NCBI GenBank assembly: GCA_030620925.1
Contig: JAUXIQ010000028.1
Coordinates: forward strand, 1-11,249
DNA: 11,249 nucleotides
Source of the DNA: Nitrospinota bacterium
Lineage (GTDB): Bacteria > JAUXIQ01
Direction of reading: 5' to 3'
Part shown: positions 6,255-11,249 of the stretch, piece by piece
Layout: each line of letters begins with the position of its first letter
Numbering within the stretch: position 1 is the stretch's first letter
Position numbers and translations under genes: made by a program
The notes under the pieces: generated by a model
What the model saw: only the letters and a program-made list of their open reading frames with translations
Database searches by the model: none
Told to the model about the DNA's origin: nothing

Positions 6255-6893
6255 TCATACCCCCCTCGCGTCGGGTTCCCATATATACTTGTGCAATTGG
6301 AGCTGGAGGCGCGCCTGCAGGCCGTCTTTCAGTATCCATTCCGCCAGCTCCCTGGGAGCCACATGGCCGTATACCGGGCCCATCAGCAGGCAACACCTCA
6401 TCGCCAGCCGATTGTCGGTTATAACTTCTCTGGCCCAGAGGTAATCCTCGCGGCTCCCGACGACGAACTTTATCTGATCCCTCTCGGTGAGGTGGTCGAA
6501 GTTGCTGAACAGGTTTTTATCAGATTCCCCGCTACCGGGGCATTTCAGGTCCATTATCTTGATCACCCTGGGGTCCACGCGGCTTACGTCCACGCTCCCG
6601 TTGGTCTCCAGGAGGAGATGATAACCCCGTGACTGCAGGTTTTCCATGACGTCGTAGACCTCCGGCTGCAACAGCGGTTCGCCGCCGGTCAATTCCACCA
6701 GTCTGCATCTGTAAGCCTGCACTCTCTCGATGACATCCGCAACGGACATCTCCGCCCCTTCCTCGTAGGCATACTGCGTGTCGCAGTATCGGCAGCGGAG
6801 GTTGCAGCCGGTGAGGCGCACGAAAACGCAAGGGAGCCCCGCATAAACGGATTCACCCTGTATGCTGAAAAAAATCTCGTTTACCTTGAGCAT
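6255..6893 (-). CDS. queE: 7-carboxy-7-deazaguanine synthase QueE (radical SAM)
   Basis: This 212-residue radical-SAM enzyme rearranges 6-carboxy-5,6,7,8-tetrahydropterin to 7-carboxy-7-deazaguanine. The SAM-cluster motif is C30-x3-C34-x2-C37, within [16 protein letters not shown], which fits the canonical radical-SAM spacing. It is preceded by the QueE signature [11 protein letters not shown] (5-15), where substrate residues lie. ELTGGEP (67-73) binds the SAM amino group, and ETNGS (96-100) is also conserved. The start at 6893 is chosen because it overlaps the queD stop by one base (TGATG), a classic coupled junction; the reading frame runs open further upstream inside queD but without family similarity. 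Product release feeds QueC, whose gene begins one base after this stop. Confidence 0.95.
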   Translation of the reverse strand: MLKVNEIFFSIQGESVYAGLPCVFVRLTGCNLRCRYCDTQYAYEEGAEMSVADVIERVQAYRCRLVELTGGEPLLQPEVYDVMENLQSRGYHLLLETNGSVDVSRVDPRVIKIMDLKCPGSGESDKNLFSNFDHLTERDQIKFVVGSREDYLWAREVITDNRLAMRCCLLMGPVYGHVAPRELAEWILKDGLQARLQLQLHKYIWEPDARGV

Positions 6894-7264
6894 CACCGCT
6901 CCTCGTAGACGGCGCAGGAGGTAGCCGTCTCCCACACCCTCACCTGCGACACCCTGGCCCGGCCGTCGGTGAGCCGCTGCGAACAGCGCTCGAAGAACCA
7001 TCGGGCGATGTTTTCGGCGGTGGGGTTGAGGGAGTCGAATGGCGGCACACTGTTCAAGTCCTTATGATCCAGCTCGTCGCCGACCTCTTCCATCACTTTC
7101 TTCAAAACCGTGAAATCGACCACCATGCCCGATCCGTCCAGCTCATCCGCCTCCACGTATACCCTCACCCGCCAGTTATGCCCGTGGGGGTTCTCGCATT
7201 TGCCGCCGTAGTCCCTGAGATAGTGGGCGGCGGAAATTTCTGTCTCCTTCCATACCTGATACAT
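6893..7264 (-). CDS. queD: 6-carboxy-5,6,7,8-tetrahydropterin synthase QueD
   Basis: This 123-residue member of the 6-pyruvoyl-tetrahydropterin synthase family converts 7,8-dihydroneopterin triphosphate to 6-carboxytetrahydropterin, the first committed step to preQ0. The zinc ligands are H14 (SAAHYL), H27 and H29 (NPHGHN). The catalytic C23 precedes them in KCENPHGH, and D66-H67 (ELDHKDLN) and E112 (WETATS) supply the rest of the active site. ATG at 7264 has GGAGG five bases upstream; a GTG at 7276 with its own GAGG is a possible alternative that adds four residues. It is the first gene of the minus-strand operon, and the promoter probably lies at 7298-7326. The GTP cyclohydrolase that makes its substrate is not in the window. 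Confidence 0.95.
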   Translation of the reverse strand: MYQVWKETEISAAHYLRDYGGKCENPHGHNWRVRVYVEADELDGSGMVVDFTVLKKVMEEVGDELDHKDLNSVPPFDSLNPTAENIARWFFERCSQRLTDGRARVSQVRVWETATSCAVYEER

Positions 7265-7297
7265 GGCAACCTCCACTCTATTCCTCTATTTGAGCTT

Positions 7298-7326
7298 ATA
7301 ATAATATTATGGTTACAAATTTGCAA
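7298..7326 (-). promoter_or_regulatory. Putative sigma-70 promoter of the que operon
   Basis: On the minus strand TTGCAA (7326-7321), a 17-bp spacer and TATTAT (7303-7298) match the sigma-70 consensus at nine of twelve positions in an AT-rich stretch. The leader to the queD start would be about 25-30 nt, too short for a preQ1 riboswitch. Confidence 0.5.
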
Positions 7327-7398
7327 AGGAAAGGGAATCTGGAATACTGGCGAGCCTTTTCGCCACCATACCGATGAAAAATACCACGGAACGAGATG

Positions 7399-7427
7399 TT
7401 GCCAAAAGGAGACGTTTCTGATAGAAA
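7399..7427 (+). promoter_or_regulatory. Putative sigma-70 promoter of hypBA
   Basis: TTGCCA (7399-7404), a 17-bp spacer and TAGAAA (7422-7427) match the consensus at nine of twelve positions. A start near 7434 would give a leader of about 80 nt that contains the hairpin at 7449-7470. No nickel-repressor (NikR) palindrome is visible. Confidence 0.35.
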
Positions 7428-7448
7428 TGTCTAGGACGGGTTATACAA

Positions 7449-7485
7449 CGGGAGGACATATCCACTCCCGGGTCTGTCTTTTTAT
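7449..7485 (+). terminator. Terminator-like hairpin in the hypB leader (possible attenuator)
   Basis: CGGGAG (7449-7454) pairs with CTCCCG (7465-7470) around a 10-nt loop. The sequence then continues GGTCTGTC and a T-rich run TTTTTATT. The 8-nt gap between stem and T-run makes it a weak intrinsic terminator, so leader attenuation is only a possibility. It lies between the likely hypB promoter and the hypB start, with no other plus-strand gene upstream for it to end. Confidence 0.3.
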
Positions 7486-7513
7486 TGCCGGACACAAGTG
7501 AGGGTCGAACCCC

Positions 7514-8182
7514 ATGAAGATAAAAGTGATGGATGATATATTACGCGCTAACGACGCCATCGCCCGCGATAACAGGAACCGACTGGACGAACATGGAGTC
7601 TTTACCATCAATCTCATGAGTTCCCCCGGAGCAGGTAAGACCACTCTCATAGAGAAGACCCTGGACCGGCTCGGAATGCGCTGCAGAGTGGGGGTTATAG
7701 AAGGGGACATTGAGACCTCCAGGGACGCTGAACGCTTGGAAGGCTATGGCATACAGGTAATCCAGCTGCAAACTGGAAGCTCCTGCCACCTGGACGCAAA
7801 CATGGTCTCCCAGGCCTTGGGCGAACTCGATTTGAAGAAACTCGACCTGCTCATCATAGAAAACGTGGGCAACCTGGTCTGCCCCGCCGAGTTCAAAATC
7901 GGCGAAGACCATAAAGTGGTGGTGCTCAGCGTAACCGAGGGTGATGAAAAACCTCTTAAATATCCACTCATGTTCAGGGAGTCTTCACTTCTGCTCATAA
8001 ATAAAATGGACCTCGTCGAACACACCAACTTCAATATTCAGGAGGCCCGGCAGAACGCCTTGAAAGTTAATCCGCAACTTGAGATAATTGAAATCTCCTG
8101 CACAGATGATCAGGGGCTGGAGGAGTGGGACCGCTGGCTCCTCAATCGGATAACGGTCCCATCAGATACACCCACTACCTGA
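7514..8182 (+). CDS. hypB: Hydrogenase nickel-incorporation GTPase HypB
   Basis: This 222-residue SIMIBI-class GTPase, with HypA, loads nickel into [NiFe]-hydrogenase. The P-loop SSPGAGKTTL is at residues 36-45. The switch region is GDIETSRDAERL (64-75), and the metal site at the dimer interface is C91-H92 (SSCHLD) with C123 in NVGNLVCPAEF. The guanine-specificity motif NKMD is at 163-166. Unlike E. coli HypB it lacks the N-terminal CxxCGC nickel site and any His-rich stretch, so it probably works only in GTP-dependent transfer. GAGGG lies 9 nt before the ATG and can pair with the ACCC next to the start, which may dampen translation. hypA follows 14 nt downstream. No hydrogenase structural genes or hypCDEF are visible. 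Confidence 0.95.
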   Translation: MKIKVMDDILRANDAIARDNRNRLDEHGVFTINLMSSPGAGKTTLIEKTLDRLGMRCRVGVIEGDIETSRDAERLEGYGIQVIQLQTGSSCHLDANMVSQALGELDLKKLDLLIIENVGNLVCPAEFKIGEDHKVVVLSVTEGDEKPLKYPLMFRESSLLLINKMDLVEHTNFNIQEARQNALKVNPQLEIIEISCTDDQGLEEWDRWLLNRITVPSDTPTT

Positions 8183-8196
8183 CAAAGGGTCTCATT

Positions 8197-8538
8197 ATGC
8201 ACGAAATGTCCATTGCCCAGAGCCTCCTGGACATAGTGACCAGCGAAGCTTCCAGGCACAACGCCAAGAAGGTAGTCCGCATTAGAGTGAGAGCGGGCGA
8301 ATTGAGGGGCATCGTCCCCGCTCATTTGAACCACTTTTTTCAATTCGTTTCCAAGGATTCTATCGCTGCCGGGGCCGAGCTGGACATCGAAATTCTCCCC
8401 GTTAAAGCCAGGTGTAACCCCTGCGACACGATCTTCGATGTGGAGGACTTCAACTACCAATGTCCCCAGTGCAAAGATAAAGATGTGGAGACGGTCCAGG
8501 GGCTGGAGCTAATGGTGCAGGATTTTGAGGCCTGCTGA
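8197..8538 (+). CDS. hypA: Hydrogenase maturation nickel metallochaperone HypA
   Basis: This 113-residue HypA binds nickel at its N-terminus and hands it to the hydrogenase large subunit with HypB. The N-terminus MHEMSIAQSLL carries the nickel-binding His2. The zinc site is C73-x2-C76 (CNPC) and C89-x2-C92 (CPQC). The start at 8197 is required because His2 must follow the initiator Met; the frame is open further upstream into hypB but without family similarity. An AAGGG lies about 8 nt before the ATG, and hypB ends 14 nt upstream, so the pair is one transcription unit. The order hypB-hypA is the reverse of the common hypA-hypB. HypA can also serve urease in some bacteria, but no urease gene is present. 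Confidence 0.95.
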   Translation: MHEMSIAQSLLDIVTSEASRHNAKKVVRIRVRAGELRGIVPAHLNHFFQFVSKDSIAAGAELDIEILPVKARCNPCDTIFDVEDFNYQCPQCKDKDVETVQGLELMVQDFEAC

Positions 8539-8551
8539 GGGGAAAAATATT

Positions 8552-8604
8552 TTGACATATTCACCCCGCTCATGTTAATCTTTTTAGCATCAAGATAATA
8601 TAAT
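8552..8604 (+). promoter_or_regulatory. Promoter elements upstream of the candidate RNA and HU gene
   Basis: A perfect -35 TTGACA (8552-8557) is followed 18 bp later by TAATCT (8576-8581) with an extended TGn. A perfect -10 TATAAT (8599-8604) lies further on but has a poor -35. A start 7 nt after the second -10 falls at 8611, exactly where the long-range stem of the candidate RNA begins. One or two tandem promoters are plausible. Confidence 0.45.
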
Positions 8605-8610
8605 TATGTT

Positions 8611-8772
8611 ATGGCTTACCTTGGAAAATTGCTTTGCAGCCTTCCGAAGGGGGTGATACACAGTAACACAGAAAGGTAACCTGATGGAAGTCGTTATCCT
8701 CATTATCAGTGCTGCTCTTATCCGCGAACGACATGTTCGATCACCCTTGCTGGAGGCCTTGCTATAAGCCGT
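8611..8772 (+). ncRNA. Candidate structured non-coding RNA (unassigned)
   Basis: The 331-bp gap between hypA and the HU gene holds nested pairings that suggest a folded RNA. The ends close by AUGGCUUA (8611-8618) with UAAGCCGU (8765-8772). Inside, GCA-GCC-UCC (8636-8645) pairs in short steps with GGA-GGC-U-GC (8752-8762). Then GGGUGAU (8651-8657) pairs with AUCACCC (8740-8746). The enclosed loop contains CUGAU/AUCAG (8681-8685, 8705-8709) and CGAAC/GUUCG (8725-8729, 8735-8739). The last hairpin abuts the GGGUGAU helix, giving a multi-branch junction. A TATAAT lies 7 nt before the first paired base. I do not recognise the family: it does not match the motifs I know for 6S, RNase P, tmRNA, SRP RNA or common riboswitches. 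No clear terminator follows, so it could instead be part of the HU mRNA leader. Confidence 0.45.
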
Positions 8773-8869
8773 ACCACTAAAAAATCAGTTTGGTCTTAAA
8801 AAACTCTAAGTATCTGTTTTCCAAATGAAATAACCTAAAGTCGAGGACTCATATGAGGAGATTTACATC

Positions 8870-9142
8870 ATGACCAAGGAAGAGTTAGTAGCCATAATCG
8901 CTAGGGATGCGGATGTTCCAAAAGCCACTGCGGAAAAAGCGCTTAAGGCTCTTGTCTCAGGGATATCCGATTCTCTGAGTCGGGGAGACAGCGTTACCCT
9001 CGTAGGATTCGGAACCTTCACAGTAGCCAACAGAGCGGCCCGTCGCGCTAGAAACCCGCGGACCGGCGAGGAGATTCAAGTTCCCGCTACCCGCAGCCCC
9101 AAATTTAAGCCGGGCAAAGCACTCAAGGACGCCGTCAGATAG
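8870..9142 (+). CDS. hup: HU family nucleoid-associated DNA-binding protein
   Basis: This 90-residue protein is a full-length HU/IHF-family histone-like protein that binds and bends DNA as a dimer. The helical N-terminal half MTKEELVAIIARDADV is followed by the dimer core GFGTFTV (46-52). The DNA-binding arm contains the family signature with RNPRTGEEIQVP (61-72), including the intercalating Pro in NP. SPKFKPGKALKDAV closes the fold. It looks like HU rather than IHF because of its generic arm and lone-gene context. GAGGAG lies about 9 nt before the ATG, and a strong terminator follows, so the gene is probably transcribed alone or together with the upstream RNA region. The leader from the promoters at 8552-8604 would be about 260 nt. 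Confidence 0.95.
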   Translation: MTKEELVAIIARDADVPKATAEKALKALVSGISDSLSRGDSVTLVGFGTFTVANRAARRARNPRTGEEIQVPATRSPKFKPGKALKDAVR

Positions 9143-9189
9143 GCATACGCTTCCGTCGCCTCTTCAATCTCGATCTGCTCAATTATTTA

Positions 9190-9230
9190 GGGGGACCTTT
9201 TTAACAAAAAAGGGTCCCCCTTTGCTTTTA
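9190..9230 (+). terminator. Strong intrinsic terminator after the HU gene
   Basis: GGGGGACC (9190-9197) pairs with GGTCCCCC (9213-9220), extended inward by TTTTT/AAAAG pairs to about 13 bp around an AACAA loop. TTTGCTTTTA follows. The A-rich/T-rich interior and strong GC base make it an efficient Rho-independent terminator 47 bp past the HU stop codon. Confidence 0.88.
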
Positions 9231-9521
9231 TGTCTCGTGAATACCTTATAGGCTCAAAAGAGGTATCAGGATTATCCAGAGCAATACGATTATCCGGACG
9301 GTCCTACGCGTAAGTTGCAATGCCCTATCCTTCCAGGATATTTTAACTCTGGCGGTATCAAAGAAAGTTTTGGGAATGCAGTTTACGTTTCAATAAAGTA
9401 AAGTATAATAGGTCGGTCTTTTCCAGACATGGACTGCCCACAACCAGTCTATTTATTAAATGTCTTTTGGGGTACTCTTGCAAAAAAAAGAATGAACCCA
9501 TATGGATGCGGAGGCAGGGAA
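9231..9521 (+). promoter_or_regulatory. Intergenic region with promoter of the M42 peptidase gene
   Basis: The best promoter is TTTACG (9382-9387), a 16-bp spacer and TATAAT (9404-9409), giving a start near 9416 and a leader of about 105 nt. Upstream are two direct repeats GATTATCC (9270-9277 and 9288-9295); the first extends to TTATCCAGA, one mismatch from the DnaA box TTATCCACA. A small hairpin TATCC/GGATA lies around 9325-9340. No other gene is seen. The peptidase frame stays open back to 9429, but the residues before 9522 do not resemble the family. Confidence 0.45.
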
Positions 9522-10580
9522 ATGCTCGATTTGCTCAGAGAACTGACGTCGATACCGGGAGGCGCGGGGGCTGAAGATGAGGTGGGGGCAAGGGTGCGCC
9601 AGGAGATGGGTGATTGTCTCGATTCCGTGGAGGTGGACCCTCTGGGAAACGTTATCGGCATCCTCGAAGGGGGTAGCAGCAGCCTGAGGATGATGGTCTG
9701 CGCGCACATGGACGAAGTGGGTCTGCTGGTGAAGCACATCGACGACGACGGCGTTTTAAGAGTAGAGCTTAACGGTATGCTGGACCACCGCGCCCTGCTC
9801 AGCGCCGAGGTGGATGTGTGGACCTCTCAGGGTTCCGTTCCGGGCGTAGTGGGAGTCAAAGGCAGGCACCTCATGACCCCCGAGGAGCTCTCCACGGAGC
9901 TCCGCACCGAGGACCTGTGGGTAGACGTGGGGGCGGCGACCGGGGACGAAGCGCTCTCCCTGGGCATCAGGGTGGGAGACCCCATCCTCTTCCAGCCCAA
10001 TTTTCGCTGCCTGTCCGGCTCAGTTGTGCTGAGCAAAGCCCTGGATAACAGGGCCAGCCTAGCGGCGATGCTCATCGCCATGCGAGAGATCGCAGAGAAT
10101 AAGCCTGATTTCAGCGTCTACTTCGTGGGGTCGGTCATGGAAGAAGTGGGGCTCAGGGGGGCGGGCGTGGCCGCCAACAGCATACAACCCCATGCGGCGA
10201 TAGCGATGGATACCGTCCCCGGAGAAGACCCCACAACAGAACCGGCTCAGGTGGCCGTGGCCGTGGGTAAAGGCCCAACCATCCGAATTGCGGACAGCGC
10301 CACCCTCTACTGCCGGAGGCTCACGGAAGCCATTGTCGACTGTGCGGAGGAAAAGGGCATACCCTACCAGCGTGAGGTTTCAACCGTTAAGACCGACGCC
10401 GGAACGATACACCTGTCGGGCCGAGGTGTTCCCAGCGCAGGCGTCTATATACCCCGCCGAAACGCTCACTCGCCGGCGGAAGTGGCTTCGCTCGCCGACA
10501 TGGAGAACGCCGCCCGCCTCCTGGTCTCCTTCTGTTCAGAGACGAGAGCGGCACGTCTCAAGGAAATAATTGAGCGTTAA
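9522..10580 (+). CDS. M42 family metallopeptidase (glutamyl/tetrahedral aminopeptidase type)
   Basis: This 352-residue protein is a cytosolic di-metal aminopeptidase of the M42 family, whose members often form hollow tetrahedral dodecamers that trim short peptides. Expected active-site residues are all visible: H62 and D64 in CAHMDEVG, bridging D175 in SKALDNRAS, the general base E207 with metal ligand E208 in VMEEVGLRG, D230 in IAMDTVPG and H316 in NAHSPAE. The insert between H62 and D175 (about 75-165), with GVVGVKGRHLMTPEE (108-122), corresponds to the dimerisation/oligomerisation domain. I chose ATG at 9522 because GGAGG lies 7 nt upstream and the N-terminus then matches the family. ATG at 9492 or an upstream start at 9429 would add residues with no family match and no good ribosome site. 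Which peptides it cuts is unknown. Confidence 0.92.
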   Translation: MLDLLRELTSIPGGAGAEDEVGARVRQEMGDCLDSVEVDPLGNVIGILEGGSSSLRMMVCAHMDEVGLLVKHIDDDGVLRVELNGMLDHRALLSAEVDVWTSQGSVPGVVGVKGRHLMTPEELSTELRTEDLWVDVGAATGDEALSLGIRVGDPILFQPNFRCLSGSVVLSKALDNRASLAAMLIAMREIAENKPDFSVYFVGSVMEEVGLRGAGVAANSIQPHAAIAMDTVPGEDPTTEPAQVAVAVGKGPTIRIADSATLYCRRLTEAIVDCAEEKGIPYQREVSTVKTDAGTIHLSGRGVPSAGVYIPRRNAHSPAEVASLADMENAARLLVSFCSETRAARLKEIIER

Positions 10581-10590
10581 AGGGGACGGG

Positions 10591-10619
10591 TTGACATATG
10601 AGACGAAAGATTATATATT
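10591..10619 (+). promoter_or_regulatory. Near-consensus sigma-70 promoter directly before a terminator
   Basis: TTGACA (10591-10596), a 17-bp spacer and TATATT (10614-10619) match the consensus at eleven of twelve positions. It starts 10 bp after the M42 stop codon. The predicted start near 10626 is only about 3 nt before the terminator stem at 10629, so the default product would be an RNA of about 45 nt. Confidence 0.55.
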
Positions 10620-10628
10620 TAAAGTATA

Positions 10629-10671
10629 GGCAATTTCGATAAATTTAATCTATCGGAATTGCCTTTTTTTT
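10629..10671 (+). terminator. Strong intrinsic terminator after the M42 peptidase gene
   Basis: GGCAATTTCGATA (10629-10641) pairs with TATCGGAATTGCC (10651-10663) over 13 positions, one of them a G-U pair, around a 9-nt loop. Eight T residues follow (10664-10671). It lies 49 bp past the peptidase stop codon and would also stop transcription from the promoter at 10591-10619. Confidence 0.9.
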
Positions 10672-10912
10672 GTCGTATGTGCGATCATGATCTGTTTCTA
10701 CTAACAGCGAAACGTGCGGTAAACGCGCGATGATGATTGCAAAACGTGCGCGCTCGTTGTTGTTTGATTTCAGCACGATTTAAACATCCAAGCAACCTCA
10801 TCGAAACACTTGATTTTTAACACTTTTCAGTTCATCGAAGCTGCTTAAGCAAGGGGGGTGGGTATGAGCAGCCCCGCCAGCCCACGGCTTTGCATCTACC
10901 CAGGAGTTCTTA
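10672..10912 (+). promoter_or_regulatory. Repeat-rich upstream region of the TIM-barrel gene
   Basis: There is no convincing gene here. Three direct repeats AAACGYGCG lie at 10710-10718, 10721-10729 and 10742-10750, spaced 11 and 21 bp start to start. A perfect palindrome GATCATGATC is at 10683-10692, a CTGTT/AACAG hairpin at 10692-10707, a GCTTAAGC palindrome near 10843-10850, and TCATCGAA occurs twice (10798-10805, 10832-10839). No good promoter is visible between the terminator and the gene, so either a regulator-dependent promoter or read-through from 10591 must drive it. Confidence 0.4.
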
Positions 10913-11249
10913 ATGCCCAGAATAGCCTTAGCGGGGGCCAACCTCCTTCCCGAAGACGCCCATTCCGCGCTGGAGTTCGCCGCCGCTAACGATTATCAGG
11001 CCGTGGAGCTTTACGGAGGTTTTCCCCAGGCCCATTTCGAGGACCTGGATGGAGCCGCACGGGAAAGGCTTCGCAAAATGGCGGAAAAGGTGGACATTAC
11101 CCTGTCCCTGCACGCCCCCTGGATAGATTTAAACGTCGCCTCCTTTAACAGGGGCATCCGGGAAGAGAGCGTGCGGCAGCATAAAGGCGCGCTGGACCTT
11201 GCCGCCGACCTCGGAGCAGGCGTGGTGGTCATGCACGCCGGCGATGTGA
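10913..11249 (+). CDS. Sugar-phosphate isomerase/AP endonuclease 2 family TIM-barrel protein, 5' part
   Basis: The frame is open from ATG at 10913 to the window end, giving 112 residues; the 3' part is outside. AGGAG lies about 7 nt upstream. The fragment begins MPRIALAGANLLPEDAHSAL and has the strand-helix rhythm of a TIM barrel: YQAVELYGG ends one strand, TLSLHAPWIDLN (the metal or substrate His, about residues 63-74) another, and AGVVVMHAGDV a third. The SLHAP...DLN followed by VVVMHAG pattern is that of xylose-isomerase-like/AP endonuclease family 2 proteins, which include endonuclease IV, hydroxypyruvate isomerase and inositol-catabolism enzymes. Endonuclease IV proper would usually begin with a different glycine-rich GAHVS segment, so a sugar-phosphate isomerase/epimerase-like role is more likely. 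The substrate cannot be told from this part. Confidence 0.8.
   Translation, partial: MPRIALAGANLLPEDAHSALEFAAANDYQAVELYGGFPQAHFEDLDGAARERLRKMAEKVDITLSLHAPWIDLNVASFNRGIREESVRQHKGALDLAADLGAGVVVMHAGDV

Noticed and set aside
7265-7330. preQ1 riboswitch before queD
   Set aside because: The predicted leader is only about 25-30 nt and lacks the C-rich loop and A-rich tail of preQ1 class I; no class II structure is seen.
7500-7513. tRNA T-arm-like GGGTCGAACCCC, and GTTCGATC at 8735-8742
   Set aside because: Loop lengths and G53-C61 pairing do not fit a T-arm, and no acceptor, D or anticodon arms surround either site.
8684-8767. Small ORF of 27 codons (MEVVILIISAALIRERHV...) with a weak AAGG upstream
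   Set aside because: It overlaps the best-paired part of the candidate RNA, has no recognisable similarity and only a modest ribosome site; structure explains the segment better. A leader peptide cannot be fully excluded.
10864-10989. ORF of 41 codons starting ATGAGC after a G-rich stretch
   Set aside because: It runs out of frame into the TIM-barrel gene, is Pro/Arg/Ser-rich as a frame-shadow would be, and the real gene has its own AGGAG. It may at most be a chance upstream ORF.
1-11249. CRISPR array, insertion sequence, prophage or rRNA/tRNA gene
   Set aside because: No regularly spaced repeats, transposase or phage motifs, or tRNA cloverleaf were seen on either strand; gene content is mostly housekeeping.

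Overview
The window comes from a bacterial chromosome of moderate GC content. Its gene set suits an anaerobe or microaerophile: an Rrf2/IscR-type regulator with a minimal IscS-IscU Fe-S module, [NiFe]-hydrogenase nickel-insertion proteins (HypB, HypA), a radical-SAM enzyme and an aconitase-superfamily dehydratase. Strong Shine-Dalgarno sequences, near-consensus sigma-70 promoters and intrinsic terminators would suit a Firmicutes or deep-branching Actinobacteriota lineage. That placement is a guess; no rRNA or lineage marker is present.

Layout, left to right. (1) 1-1264 (+): 3' end of a LeuC-type large subunit and a complete LeuD-type small subunit. Both have unusual active-site details. (2) 1265-1574: convergent gap with inverted repeats and no gene. 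(3) 1575-2363 (-): LmbE/PIG-L family deacetylase with HPNDE in place of HPDDE. (4) 2388-2642: divergent promoter region, with a consensus sigma-70 promoter and an overlapping CCCTA/TAGGG palindrome. (5) 2643-4750 (+): iscR-like regulator, iscS, iscU. (6) 4753-7264 (-): five-gene unit queD-queE-queC, a small four-cysteine protein, and a Nudix hydrolase. (7) 7265-7513: divergent promoter region with a possible attenuator before hypB. (8) 7514-8538 (+): hypB, hypA. (9) 8539-8869: promoter-like elements and a candidate structured RNA of about 160 nt. (10) 8870-9142 (+): HU, followed by a strong terminator. (11) 9522-10580 (+): M42 aminopeptidase. (12) 10581-10912: a near-consensus promoter running directly into a strong terminator, then three helically phased AAACGYGCG repeats. 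(13) 10913-end (+): start of a TIM-barrel sugar-phosphate isomerase/AP endonuclease 2 family protein.

Functional links. The regulator-IscS-IscU cluster can supply Fe-S clusters for the window's own Fe-S enzymes (the dehydratase and QueE) and is probably feedback-controlled through the palindrome. QueD, QueE and QueC cover carboxytetrahydropterin to preQ0. HypB and HypA deliver nickel to hydrogenase. The most interesting unexplained items are the candidate RNA at 8611-8772, the promoter-terminator pair and phased repeats at 10591-10750, and the small four-cysteine protein in the que operon.
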